IMG/VR virus record: IMGVR_UViG_3300050821_006251
Location: 1 to 39,122 of that record
Length of the DNA: 39,122 nt
DNA from: a virus
Direction: 5' to 3' (one strand)
The notes beneath the pieces are model-generated. The model worked only from the letters and a program-made list of their open reading frames with translations, was not told where the DNA came from and searched no databases. This document shows positions 8,215 to 15,669 of this stretch, in pieces (positions within the stretch are counted from its first letter, which is position 1; each line of letters begins with the position of its first letter). The translations under genes and the position numbers were made by a program.

Positions 8215-8541
8215 ATGACACATACCCATCACACCCATTTTGTCCATTACGGGACCCACAAGGCGGCCATTGTGACCGCCGAACACGAAGACGGCTCGGT
8301 CGATCTCGTGTACTTCAACGGAGGCTCTGACGGGACTCCGCACGCGGCGGTTAAGGTAAAGCACGATCTACTCGGCTCGGATGGCAGCTTCCATCACCAT
8401 CACGAGCACGCCGAAACGCTCTCTACTTACGCGCATGATTCCGAGAAGGAACAGGCGGCAAAAGAGGCGAAGGCTGAAGCGCGGCGCAAAGCGGTCGCCA
8501 ATGCTCAATCAGGGACTCCCGCAGAAAAGGAGGTTGCTTAA
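8215..8541 (+). CDS. Histidine-rich hypothetical protein (108 aa)
   Basis: The N-terminus carries MTHTHHTHFVHYGTH and a later FHHHHEHAET (about 59-68), so the protein is strikingly His-rich and could bind metal. A GGAGG lies about 15 nt before the ATG, farther than usual. The middle is beta-like (AAIVTAEHEDGSVDLVYF), the C-terminal third a charged helix of Glu, Ala and Lys. Its position directly after the coat gene suggests a head-associated role, but no family is recognised. The stop overlaps the next start (TAATG). Confidence 0.7.
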   Translation: MTHTHHTHFVHYGTHKAAIVTAEHEDGSVDLVYFNGGSDGTPHAAVKVKHDLLGSDGSFHHHHEHAETLSTYAHDSEKEQAAKEAKAEARRKAVANAQSGTPAEKEVA

Positions 8542-9263
8542 TGTCCAACATTCTTCAATCCACAACGCTCAGCCAGAACATGGGCGGCGCAGAGGTCGCT
8601 GTCGGCATCGGGGTAGGCATCCAGCTTATCAACGTGGCCGCTTCCCCCACTTCCGCCCTCACCGTTCCATACATGATCTTCATCGACAATGAATTGATGA
8701 CGGTCGTTTCGGACAACGGCTCTGGGCAGCTCGGCGTTGAGCGCGGGGCGGCTGGTACGCGGTTGCACCCGCATCTGAATGGCGATACCGTTTGGATGGG
8801 ACTTCCGGCTTGGTTTGATGCGAATCAACCCGGCCCGGCCATCACTACGGTAGGCGGCGGCGGATTGCTAAACAGCCCGCAAATCAGCGCGGGCAGCGCC
8901 TACAATCCGCCCTTCATCATGACCAATCCAGGTGGCGCCGGGACACAGATCAACTATTGGTTTCCATGGAAGGCAGAAGCGCCTAACTTTGCGGTGACCA
9001 AGATCCTAACGGGGAACTATGCCGCCCTCGTGACGGACTTTATCATCGAGTACACCACCCTTACTGGTGCCTCTCAAGTAACCTTGCCGGCGGTAACCGC
9101 CGTCCCGCAAGGAAAGGCATTCATTATCAAGGATGGGGCCGCGGCGGCCGCTTCTCACACCATTACGATCTCCCCCAATGTGGACGGGGCATCGTTGACC
9201 ATCACCACCAACAATGGCTCTGCGCGCGTCTATAGCGACGGCGCGGCGTACAAGGCTTGGTAA
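8541..9263 (+). CDS. Probable minor structural protein, beta-rich (240 aa)
   Basis: A strong AGGAGG precedes the ATG. The N-terminal 90 residues have a small beta domain ending in VERGAAGTRLHPHLNGDTVW (68-87), a pattern seen in several phage structural proteins as xVxRGxxGTxxxxHxxG. The C-terminal 100 residues resemble a fibre-like domain ending in NGSARVYSDGAAYKAW, a common last strand in phage fibre and knob proteins. It lies between coat and adaptor genes and is followed by an intrinsic terminator. A head decoration or fibre is likely; which one is not determinable. Confidence 0.72.
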   Translation: MSNILQSTTLSQNMGGAEVAVGIGVGIQLINVAASPTSALTVPYMIFIDNELMTVVSDNGSGQLGVERGAAGTRLHPHLNGDTVWMGLPAWFDANQPGPAITTVGGGGLLNSPQISAGSAYNPPFIMTNPGGAGTQINYWFPWKAEAPNFAVTKILTGNYAALVTDFIIEYTTLTGASQVTLPAVTAVPQGKAFIIKDGAAAAASHTITISPNVDGASLTITTNNGSARVYSDGAAYKAW

Positions 9264-9266
9264 ACT

Positions 9267-9440
9267 TCAGCGGGGAGTTTTAGGATTCCCCGCTTCTTTT
9301 GTATTGGTTGGCCAAACGAAATATTCGGCATCAACTTTCAATACAGGTAAATCGGCAGGTACTTTGTTTGGCCGACAATCTATAGTGGTATTGGCGATTT
9401 TTGAAGTACCTGTGGAAGACAGGGTTGTTTTTGTTTTCAC
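9267..9440 (-). CDS. Possible antisense small gene (57 aa)
   Basis: On the minus strand a GTG at 9440 opens 57 codons to a TGA at 9267-9269, three bases from the stop of the upstream + gene. The composition is natural (for example DLPVLKVDAEYFVWPTNT). It fills the gap between two + genes just as the other antisense genes do. A GAAGGG touches the GTG directly, so the start is poor. Its last codons overlap the hairpin annotated as a + strand terminator. No family is recognised; treat as a candidate. Confidence 0.35.
   Translation of the reverse strand: MKTKTTLSSTGTSKIANTTIDCRPNKVPADLPVLKVDAEYFVWPTNTKEAGNPKTPR
9269..9300 (+). terminator. Intrinsic terminator after the coat/minor structural genes
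   Basis: A perfect 8-bp stem pairs AGCGGGGA (9269-9276) with TCCCCGCT (9287-9294) around a 10-nt loop, followed by TCTTTT on the + strand. It lies six bases after the stop of the 8541-9263 gene. It may reduce read-through from the highly expressed coat transcript into the tail genes. The T-tract is less suitable on the opposite strand. Confidence 0.75.
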
Positions 9441-9462
9441 CCCTTCAGTTTAAAGGAATTTT

Positions 9463-9963
9463 ATGGCAATTGACATGAATATAATGGGTACACCGGTCAC
9501 TCCGGACATGATCCGAAGGACCATCCGGCAGTGGCACGGCGCCAACCAGACCAACGGAGAAACGCTGGCGCGCAAGATCCTGAATGTTCCCGAGGATCAG
9601 AACCTCCCCGCCTATCGGATCGAACAGAACCAGTGGCCGACTCTCGTTTACCATCCGCAATTTCGTTCCCACATGATCGAAGAAAATCCGATGGATGAGC
9701 GGACCCAGGCGCGGTTCCTGAAGAAAGCGCGTAACCAGGCGGAACTTGACGATCTGCTAAAGCGCGGCTGGCTTTTGAAGGCACCTGTCGCGATGAACGA
9801 CCAACCCCCGGCAGAACTGATGCCGGATGACGAGTTTGAGCCGGATTCGCCTTACGCGGCGGCATCAAATGACGATGATTTAGTGGGCGTAGATGCGGCA
9901 CCAATTCAGAAGCGGCGCGGCCGGCCTCCAGGTTCCGGTAAGCATTCGGATGACGCGACTTAA
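9463..9963 (+). CDS. Hypothetical protein with C-terminal AT-hook-like motif (166 aa)
   Basis: AAAGGA precedes the ATG. The N-terminal 110 residues are helical and charged with no clear family; residues 110-148 are acidic and disordered. Near the end, KRRGRPPGSGK (150-160) matches the AT-hook core RGRP, which binds the minor groove of AT-rich DNA. It sits after the coat region and before the gp4-like adaptor, so a role in capsid DNA organisation or head completion is possible but only inferred. The TAA stop shares TTAA with the stop of the antisense gene at 9960-10187. Confidence 0.7.
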   Translation: MAIDMNIMGTPVTPDMIRRTIRQWHGANQTNGETLARKILNVPEDQNLPAYRIEQNQWPTLVYHPQFRSHMIEENPMDERTQARFLKKARNQAELDDLLKRGWLLKAPVAMNDQPPAELMPDDEFEPDSPYAAASNDDDLVGVDAAPIQKRRGRPPGSGKHSDDAT

Positions 9964-10187
9964 CTCTCCAGTGCTAACCTGATCCTTTTGTCGCATTCGG
10001 AAATTACCCTCGCCGTATCCCAATAGCAACCAAATCCGCAAGCGCGATATCTGAGCCCAACGGTTTCGCTGTGGGAGCACCGGCCCGTGCCGGTGGAATC
10101 ATTCGGCACACAACCAGGACACGTATAAGGACCGAGAAGTTGGATTAAGTTTTCGAGTTCAGTTTGGATTCGCAAATATTCTTTCAT
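9960..10187 (-). CDS. Antisense Cys-rich small protein (75 aa)
   Basis: The ATG overlaps the stop of the upstream minus gene as TGATG, so these two form a small antisense operon. Cysteines at 23, 26, 37, 50 and 54 (TCPGC, RCSH, RACGFGC) suggest metal binding after an N-terminal helix. The 3' end overlaps the + gene end by four bases. It resembles small phage proteins of unknown function. No specific family is recognised. Confidence 0.6.
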   Translation of the reverse strand: MKEYLRIQTELENLIQLLGPYTCPGCVPNDSTGTGRCSHSETVGLRYRACGFGCYWDTARVISECDKRIRLALES

Positions 10188-10405
10188 CAGATACCGTCTA
10201 CATCGAACGGGAATGGCTCATAGGCGGAAAAACTTTCCGTTTGCGCCGTCACGATGAACCTTTGCAAAACCAGCGGCAATTTTTCGCGGCGCAGAAAGGC
10301 TAGAAACCGTCGCCAGCGCGAATACCTCACGTGCCGGCCCGCAATAGTGAATATGTCGCCGACGCGCATCGCAGCGTTGCGGAATACGGGATCGTCGATC
10401 ATCAA
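10187..10405 (-). CDS. Small protein resembling the start of a coat I-domain (72 aa)
   Basis: A strong AAGGAGG precedes the tandem ATGs at 10405/10402 on the minus strand. Residues 14-25 read RVGDIFTIAGRH and residues 47-56 LQRFIVTAQT. These match GDVFTVAGVY and LQQFVVTAPV of the coat protein's I-domain in the same order, with a basic, different stretch between (SRWRRFLAFLRREK). The protein lacks the second half of the domain (YQNV ... PATGAAL). It may be a minimal or degraded stand-alone I-domain. The function is unknown. It is co-transcribed with 9960-10187. Confidence 0.65.
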   Translation of the reverse strand: MMIDDPVFRNAAMRVGDIFTIAGRHVRYSRWRRFLAFLRREKLPLVLQRFIVTAQTESFSAYEPFPFDVDGI

Positions 10406-10443
10406 GCGGCAACCTCCTTCGGGTGATTAAGTTGCGGAAAAAC

Positions 10444-10800
10444 TTAGCGCAAATACTTGATCCGATCATATTCATCATCCATCGTCAGATACTCTGTTGT
10501 CATCCAAATCGCATCTACAAATTCGAAGGCCCCGTGCGGGTCAAAATTACCATCCTGAATGACAAAATCAAATCCCCTAGCAAAATTAGTCGGACACGTA
10601 TGCTCGTTGTAGAAATACTCCGAGTGGTGAATAAAATCGTCAGCATCGCCATCACCCCAAGTCCCGAGTCCCTCATGAACAAAATAGACATCCGCGATGT
10701 TAAGCAAGACGAGGGTTCTGAACAGATCGGCGTGGCCGGGATGATCAGAATCGGTATGGGCCAAATGCTCTTTGGTTGGTTCTCGCGGATTGACGTTCAT
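10444..10800 (-). CDS. Antisense acidic hypothetical protein (118 aa)
   Basis: The frame could extend upstream over the + adaptor gene, but the ATG at 10800 is chosen because it lies 9 nt from the divergent ATG at 10810, the same spacing as at three other divergent pairs here. AGGA touches the ATG directly. The product is rich in Asp, Glu, His and aromatic residues, with few hydrophobic runs, and ends in DDEYDRIKYLR. I do not recognise it. A small acidic inhibitor-type protein would fit, but nothing shows that. Confidence 0.55.
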   Translation of the reverse strand: MNVNPREPTKEHLAHTDSDHPGHADLFRTLVLLNIADVYFVHEGLGTWGDGDADDFIHHSEYFYNEHTCPTNFARGFDFVIQDGNFDPHGAFEFVDAIWMTTEYLTMDDEYDRIKYLR

Positions 10801-10809
10801 TCCTAAAGT

Positions 10810-11754
10810 ATGCCTTATATCCTGCAAGATTTGCTCACCGACGCGCTGCTGGAAATCAACAAGATTTCCGTGTACGACACCATTAACGCGAAACAGGCTG
10901 AGATTGGGATGCGGCGGGCGAATCTGTGGCTTGACTCGCAAAACGCGGATCTGATGAAGGTTTGGCAGGAAGTGCCGAACGTCTTCCCGCTCTCCAGTCA
11001 ACAAAGCTACGCGATGGGGGCAGACCAGACTCTGCCGAACTTCCAGATGCAGCGACCCAGCAAGATCACGAAAGTGAATCTATTGCTGAACAACAATAGC
11101 GGAGTGAGCCCAACACGCACACCGATTAAGATGCTGAATTATCAGCAGTGGGGCGCGCTTTCGGTCCCGAATGTCCCGGCGGGGTATCCGGTCTACTGTT
11201 ACTGGGATAATGCCGATCTGCTTTCGGCCCCAAGCACGGTTACCGCTGGGCTTTTCCTGCCGAGCAGCACCTACACCATCGTGAGCGTCGGCACGACCAA
11301 CTTCATGGCGATCGGGGCGGCGTCTAATACCGTTGGGGTTGTGTTTGTCGCGACAGGTATCGGTAGTGGAACGGGCACGGCGCTATCGACTGGCGGCGTC
11401 CCGTACTCGAATATTTCCTTCTGGACCGATCCGGGGCAGAATCAATCGGTTGAGATTTGGTGCTGGAATCAAGCGCAACAATTCACGGCGCTGAACAACG
11501 TCATCACTTACCCGAACGGATGGGCACGGTTCGTGCTGTTGGGGATGTCTATCGAGTTGGCGCCAGCATTCGGGTGTGAACCGTCGCCTACAACGATGAA
11601 GAATTTTTGGAAGGCCGAGCAACTAGTGAATGGGCTGAATGCGCCATCGCCACTCGCCGCATGCGCGGCTGGCTACCCAGGCAACACCAATACGAGCAAT
11701 TTTAACATCTACTCGGGGGATGACGGAGCGGGCTCGTGGCCACCTTCATCCTGA
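10810..11754 (+). CDS. Head-to-tail adaptor, P22 gp4-like (314 aa)
   Basis: The N-terminus has the helical adaptor pattern seen in P22 gp4-type tail accessory factors: ALLEINKISVYD then RRANLWLDSQNADL, followed by a region with RPSKITKV and PIKMLNYQQWG. It lies between coat and gp10-like genes, as in P22, where gp4 forms a 12-mer ring under the portal. At about residues 144-195 there is an inserted module (YTIVSVGTTNFMAIGAA ... TATG-like) known as a stand-alone piece in many phage structural proteins. The end overlaps the antisense gene at 11746 by nine bases. Confidence 0.82.
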   Translation: MPYILQDLLTDALLEINKISVYDTINAKQAEIGMRRANLWLDSQNADLMKVWQEVPNVFPLSSQQSYAMGADQTLPNFQMQRPSKITKVNLLLNNNSGVSPTRTPIKMLNYQQWGALSVPNVPAGYPVYCYWDNADLLSAPSTVTAGLFLPSSTYTIVSVGTTNFMAIGAASNTVGVVFVATGIGSGTGTALSTGGVPYSNISFWTDPGQNQSVEIWCWNQAQQFTALNNVITYPNGWARFVLLGMSIELAPAFGCEPSPTTMKNFWKAEQLVNGLNAPSPLAACAAGYPGNTNTSNFNIYSGDDGAGSWPPSS

Positions 11755-12219
11755 TTCGCCGTATAACTTATCGAATCTATTGTCCGTAAAAGTAAAGTCG
11801 CATTCAATGTTGTCACCGATTCTGAATTGTTTCAACTTGGCTCCTTCGGGGGGCAACTTCTCAACATTTTGGTATGGACCTGCCGCTATCATCGCGGGGA
11901 ATATGTCGATAGTTGTCGCGGATCCGTCCGATTCGACCGCCCTGGTAACCACGAATTGTTTCAGAAATTTCTGCCCATTCGGAGCAACGGCAACCTTCCC
12001 TGTATGCGGGCTGATTTGGAACACGCTCTCGATGGAAAATATGTCACCGGGAGTTAGTTTGCCCTGGAAGCCTTTGACAAAAAGTGTACTGGCTTGGGTA
12101 CTGACAACCTCTGGTGCTATGGTCTCCACAATCACTTCTTTAGTAATGGCCGGAGCAACGAAGGCGGCACCAGCCGCAGCAGCTAAGAAGCCGAGAAATC
12201 CACGCCGGGTAGTTTCCAT
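11746..12219 (-). CDS. Tat-exported stand-alone coat I-domain-like protein (157 aa)
   Basis: The N-terminus is a textbook twin-arginine signal: TRRGFLG at 4-10, an alanine-rich hydrophobic stretch to about 22, and a possible APA cleavage site at 22-24. The mature part carries GDIFSIESVFQIS (58-70), KQFVVTRAV (87-95) and PYQNVEKLPPEGAKL (115-129). These match, in order and spacing, GDVFTVAGVY, QQFVVTAPV and QYQNVSASPATGAAL of the I-domain in the coat protein. In known P22-like phages this domain exists only as an insert in coat. Export of a coat-domain mimic suggests a periplasmic or surface role such as interference, but this is inference. The start lies 9 nt from the divergent GTG at 12229. 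Confidence 0.8.
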   Translation of the reverse strand: METTRRGFLGFLAAAAGAAFVAPAITKEVIVETIAPEVVSTQASTLFVKGFQGKLTPGDIFSIESVFQISPHTGKVAVAPNGQKFLKQFVVTRAVESDGSATTIDIFPAMIAAGPYQNVEKLPPEGAKLKQFRIGDNIECDFTFTDNRFDKLYGESG

Positions 12220-12228
12220 TTATCTATT

Positions 12229-13707
12229 GTGCCACTAAAGCAACAACTCAAGGATTTCCCTGGAGTAATTGGCCCCACTGGGACCGGTCTCGCGCCAGCC
12301 TTCGACTCCGAGATCGCGATGAACCTGACGACGGAGCGCGCGAACACCAACGCCAAAGCGCCGATCTACTTCAAGAACGTCCCCGGTTTCTACAAAAATG
12401 CGCTTAATCTGGTGAACCTTGGCTCTGGACTGAATCAGTCATCCATCTACATCAACGGACGAACTTTCGCGATCGCGTCAAATCAATTTTGGGAGATCAC
12501 CGGCAGTTCGATCACCGGCCTATCTTCCATCTCGTGGGGAAACCTCCCAACCCTAACGGCTCCCTATTGGAGCATCGCGGTCAATATCCGCGGCGCCCAG
12601 ATTCTGATGGCTGGCGGCGGCCAGTCTTTTCTTTTCATCCTCGCGACCAATACACTGGTTCCGGTCGTTACCCCGTTTCCACTCTCAATCGTCGATGAAA
12701 GCGACGGTTATTTCATCGGGCTTGATGCGACCGGAAGCGGCGAGTTTTGCATCTCTAATTACAACGATGGGACCGTTTGGAATGCTCTTAACTTTGCCTT
12801 CGAGCAATCGCCAGATCTCACCACGGCTTTCAAGGTCGCCCACCGGGTGCTGTGGCTATTCGGCGACAATCACACGGAGCCCTATGTTGATTCGGGCAAT
12901 GCGAATTTCCCCTTCACGCCTGACCAAACGACCTACATCAACAGCGGCATCATCGCGCCTTATTCGCTCGTTGTTTGCGATAACACGCTTTTCTATTTGG
13001 GTAATTCATCGGGCGGCCCGAACACGCTTTATCGGCTTACTGGGGCCACTCCCCAGCGCATTAGCACCCACGCCTTCGAGACGGCAGTTACTGGCTATCC
13101 CAAAACGTCTGATGCTTATGCCTATCGCTATTCGGAGAACGGGCACGAATTTTACGTGATTCACTTTCCGAGCGGTAACGCGACTTGGGTCTATGACTGC
13201 TCCACGGGCATGCTGACGCAGCGCGGCGTTTACAACTCCGTCACGGGCGAGTACGACATCTCTTGGGACAGATTCCATGTTTGGGTACCGCTGCTCAATG
13301 CTCATTTGGTTCAGGATTATCGCAATGCAAACATCTATGCGCGAAGTGAGAACTATTTCGATGGTGGGGATCTCGGCCGCTGGATGCGCCGATTCCCCCA
13401 CTTCAATTCGGATCAGGTGTCCTGGGACTACCACAAACTAAGGCTCATCATGCAAACCGGCGTCAACGGGCAGTTGCCACCGGATTATCAACCATCCGTG
13501 CAATTGCGCCGTTCTTTCGACGGCGGCTACACTTGGCAGCCAAACATCATCGACGGGTCAAGCGGACAGACGGGCCAATATATCAGACACGTCGATTTTG
13601 ACGATCTAGGCAACGCGAAAGATATGGTGTTTGAGTGGAGTTCGGCGGATGCCACTCCCGTGGTTTTGATCGGGGCGAAGTTGAGTGCTACTCCATGTTT
13701 CAGCTAA
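12229..13707 (+). CDS. Packaged-DNA stabilisation / tail hub protein, P22 gp10-like (492 aa)
   Basis: The gene starts at GTG 12229; the next in-frame ATG (codon 31) would cut into conserved sequence. Family patterns include NAKAPIYFKNVPGF (41-54), FCISNYNDGTVWNALNFA, VLWLFGDNHTEPY, TPQRISTHAFE and EFYVIHFPSGNATWVYD, typical of gp10-like beta-propeller hub proteins with repeated blades. In P22, gp10 caps the gp4 ring and prevents DNA leakage. The order gp4-like then gp10-like supports this. The 9-nt gap to the divergent antisense start leaves no room for a separate promoter. Confidence 0.9.
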   Translation: MPLKQQLKDFPGVIGPTGTGLAPAFDSEIAMNLTTERANTNAKAPIYFKNVPGFYKNALNLVNLGSGLNQSSIYINGRTFAIASNQFWEITGSSITGLSSISWGNLPTLTAPYWSIAVNIRGAQILMAGGGQSFLFILATNTLVPVVTPFPLSIVDESDGYFIGLDATGSGEFCISNYNDGTVWNALNFAFEQSPDLTTAFKVAHRVLWLFGDNHTEPYVDSGNANFPFTPDQTTYINSGIIAPYSLVVCDNTLFYLGNSSGGPNTLYRLTGATPQRISTHAFETAVTGYPKTSDAYAYRYSENGHEFYVIHFPSGNATWVYDCSTGMLTQRGVYNSVTGEYDISWDRFHVWVPLLNAHLVQDYRNANIYARSENYFDGGDLGRWMRRFPHFNSDQVSWDYHKLRLIMQTGVNGQLPPDYQPSVQLRRSFDGGYTWQPNIIDGSSGQTGQYIRHVDFDDLGNAKDMVFEWSSADATPVVLIGAKLSATPCFS

Positions 13708-13918
13708 GCGGAACGACTTTGTTATTGTGCGCTCTATTGTCAGCGCGTACTTTTCGGATGGTGAAGAATGATTGTTGACGCAGGTAGAGATTCACCGTCG
13801 CAAAGCTGCGGAACGGCAAAACTCTTTCCCTGGTCAACGGATCTTTCGGACGGAGCCAGAACGACCGCAGACGCGCATTGTTGGTTCTTTCGACTTCGGC
13901 CAATGCAACCTTGTGCAA
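13700..13918 (-). CDS. Low-confidence antisense ORF overlapping the hub gene end (72 aa)
   Basis: This minus-strand frame starts at a TTG at 13918 and its TGA overlaps the end of the gp10-like gene by eight bases, the same convergent layout as the clearer antisense genes. The product is basic with natural composition (for example VERTNNARLRSFWLRPK). There is no ribosome-binding site. The frame is open some 15 codons further upstream without a usual start. A competing ATG frame exists at 13740-14000. Either, neither or a decayed gene is possible. Confidence 0.25.
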   Translation of the reverse strand: MHKVALAEVERTNNARLRSFWLRPKDPLTRERVLPFRSFATVNLYLRQQSFFTIRKVRADNRAHNNKVVPLS

Positions 13919-14137
13919 GAGTCTCGAACTTGGGTAATAGGCGTGCCCCGTAGGGTTTAGCCCACGGTCCTAACGCACCACGAGAGAGCTTGTCGCCCAT
14001 TCACATGCGGGAGAGATTTTCATCTAAGCAATTTCAGGCTAACACAAATGGAAAGAGCCGCGCAAGTTTCCTCGCTACGGCTCAGTTCGGTGCTTAGACG
14101 AATTTCCATCCCTAATTTATCACATTTGAGCGCCATT
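13708..14137. other. 430-nt stretch without a convincing gene; hairpin and weak antisense ORFs
   Basis: No + strand gene is convincing here. On the minus strand three short frames compete: 14136-14020 (38 aa, ATG one base from the divergent + ATG at 14138), 14000-13740 (86 aa) and 13918-13700 (72 aa). They are in different frames, which could mean a decayed antisense gene. A hairpin pairs CCGT and GGG (13948-13951, 13953-13955) with CCC and ACGG (13961-13967), flanked by GCGT/ACGC. It could belong to an RNA or to the leader of the downstream gene. I see no promoter or terminator that settles this. Confidence 0.4.
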
Positions 14138-14830
14138 ATGAAAATCATCTTGATTCTGTTGGCTATTTCGGCCATCCCGGCCATCGCCCACCAAGGAAGC
14201 CCCACCTTCTCTTACGCTGGCCCGTACGCTGGTAGAACTATCCCCTGCGTCGATGGCACGCTCGGCTTTATGACTGACAAACCAGCCGGCCAGAATCTCT
14301 ACACTTGCCTGAATACCGTCTGGACCGCCACCGGCAGCGGCGTAGTTTCGATCACGGCGGCAGATGGGAGTATCGTTCTCACCCCCTCGCCGCTAATCGG
14401 GACGGGTACCGTAGGGGTTGGGACCGTGCCCCTCACGAAGCTCGCCACTCAAGCCGCCAGCACCATCACGATGAATGCCAGCGGTTCGACAGCGGTACCG
14501 ACCGCAGTAGCGATTCCAGCCACTTGCGCGGGCACGGATCAATTCACCGCAGGCGCATGGAATTGCATTACGACCGGCGTAGTCCTGTCAGGAACGAGCG
14601 CCAGTATCGGCGGCGGCGCACTAGCGGGGGGTGCTTGCGCTTCAACGACAACTACGGTAACGGGCGCGGCAACAACGATGGCGGTAGTGGCAACTCCGGT
14701 GACCGATCCGGGGGCCGGTAACTACTGGCAGGCATTTGTCAGTTCGGCTAATACGGTCACGGTTCGGGTTTGCGCGGCTGTGGCGGGGACGCCTGTCGCT
14801 TCGACATACAACATTCGGATCGTAGAATAG
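14138..14830 (+). CDS. Exported fibre-like protein with Sec signal peptide (230 aa)
   Basis: The ATG at 14138 is chosen because the product then begins with a clean signal peptide (MKIILILLAISAIPAIA, cleavage before HQ); an in-frame ATG at 14048 would bury it. The mature part has Thr/Ser/Gly/Ala-rich repeats such as GVVSITAADGSIVLTPSP and TLATQAASTITMN-like segments typical of phage tail fibres, with several Cys that could form disulfides. It follows the gp10-like hub, so it is probably a tail or fibre part. Signal peptides on virion proteins are unusual; five more occur downstream in this window. Confidence 0.72.
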   Translation: MKIILILLAISAIPAIAHQGSPTFSYAGPYAGRTIPCVDGTLGFMTDKPAGQNLYTCLNTVWTATGSGVVSITAADGSIVLTPSPLIGTGTVGVGTVPLTKLATQAASTITMNASGSTAVPTAVAIPATCAGTDQFTAGAWNCITTGVVLSGTSASIGGGALAGGACASTTTTVTGAATTMAVVATPVTDPGAGNYWQAFVSSANTVTVRVCAAVAGTPVASTYNIRIVE

Positions 14831-15295
14831 ATGCCGCTTAACACCTATCAGGCTGGGGAAAATCCATGGGTAAACCCGACCACCGGCCTTTGCAGCCGTT
14901 CATCCGCCCTTTGGCTCAACTCCATATCGCAGATGTTCCAATGGTCAACCCTGACAGCAGCGCTGTTAAACGTTTCGGCGGGAACGATGACGATTTCGGC
15001 TCTCGTTGTCAACGCGGCCACCTACCAGAATCCGGCGAACTCGGTTAATATCAACCTTGGCTTGACCTTCACTACGGGCGGGACCGCAACCAACGCCATA
15101 AAGATAAAATTGCCGCAAGCGGCGGTGAACCCAACGTTGCTATCGGGTCGCGTCTTTGACAACGGCGCATGGGTGCCAGCGACGGCGCAGGTTGTGGGAT
15201 CTACCCTGACGGTGGAGCGTCAGGATGGGGCGGCGTTTCATCTGGGGGCCGGGGAACAGATTCAGGTGAGTGGATCGTATCAGACGGCAAGTTGA
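14831..15295 (+). CDS. Probable tail fibre/knob domain protein (154 aa)
   Basis: The ATG directly follows the TAG of the previous gene, so translation is likely coupled. After an N-terminal 50 residues that could attach to the tail, the C-terminal 100 residues form a jelly-roll-like beta pattern: NINLGLTFTTGGTATNAIKI, then VFDNGAWVPATAQVVG, and a final IQVSGSYQTAS. That arrangement is frequent in small phage knob proteins. It has no signal peptide, unlike its neighbour. It may be a tail tip or capsid fibre protein; there is no sequence evidence for a P22-type needle. Confidence 0.65.
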   Translation: MPLNTYQAGENPWVNPTTGLCSRSSALWLNSISQMFQWSTLTAALLNVSAGTMTISALVVNAATYQNPANSVNINLGLTFTTGGTATNAIKIKLPQAAVNPTLLSGRVFDNGAWVPATAQVVGSTLTVERQDGAAFHLGAGEQIQVSGSYQTAS

Positions 15296-15450
15296 TAAAT
15301 AATGTGTAAAAGATTAATGCCAGCACCGCTGATCCAGAATAAAGAATATGGGCGAGCTGACCCCCAGCTTCTATAGGCTTGAGCGATACACGCCGCCATA
15401 TAGATCGGGTTGCACCATGCTGGACAAGTTAACGCATTCAGATATTGCAC
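15280..15450 (-). CDS. Candidate antisense small protein (56 aa)
   Basis: A minus-strand frame runs from GTG at 15450 to TGA at 15280-15282, overlapping the end of the upstream + gene by 16 nt. Its start lies exactly 9 nt from the ATG of the acyl carrier protein gene, repeating the geometry of three other divergent pairs. The product has CPAWC near the N-terminus and a hydrophobic C-terminal half (residues about 37-56) that could enter a membrane. No ribosome-binding site is evident and no family is recognised. The repeated geometry is the best argument. Confidence 0.38.
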   Translation of the reverse strand: MQYLNALTCPAWCNPIYMAACIAQAYRSWGSARPYSLFWISGAGINLLHIIYQLAV

Positions 15451-15459
15451 GCATCTATT

Positions 15460-15669
15460 ATGACCGATTTTGAAGTTCTCTCTGCGATATCCAATGAATT
15501 GGCCGTGGATTCTGTGTCATCCGGTCAGGTTTTAGCCGATCTCGGGATAGACTCCCTCGATCATTTGGAACTGGTAATGGTTCTCGAAAAACAGAGCGGC
15601 GTCGATGCGCCGAAAGAAGCGAAATTCAGAACGGTGGGGGCGCTTGTTGACTTCTTTGGTCGAAACTGA
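15460..15669 (+). CDS. Acyl carrier protein (69 aa)
   Basis: Residues 25-42 read LADLGIDSLDHLELVMVL, the canonical 4'-phosphopantetheine attachment motif with the modified serine at position 32, in a four-helix protein of near-normal ACP length (about 70-80 aa). ACPs carry acyl groups on a phosphopantetheine arm for fatty acid synthesis or transfer to other targets. The ATG at 15460 is preferred over an upstream TTG. The TGA ends on the first bases of a parS-like site, and a GNAT gene follows. A phage-encoded ACP beside an acyltransferase suggests acylation of a phage or host molecule; that link is inference. Confidence 0.88.
   Translation: MTDFEVLSAISNELAVDSVSSGQVLADLGIDSLDHLELVMVLEKQSGVDAPKEAKFRTVGALVDFFGRN

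Noticed and set aside
9361-9390. Promoter TTGTTT ... TATAGT before the AT-hook gene
   Set aside because: The hexamers are only 11 bases apart, and no -35 sequence lies at normal distance from TATAGT.
13880-13990. tRNA-like segment (GTTCGAGAC on the minus strand)
   Set aside because: The T-arm-like sequence has no proper 5-bp stem, and no acceptor or anticodon arm can be drawn around it.
15382-15410. Promoter TTGAGC ... TATAGA before the acyl carrier protein gene
   Set aside because: The spacer is about 14 bases, too short for a sigma70 promoter, and other spacings give poor -10 sequences.
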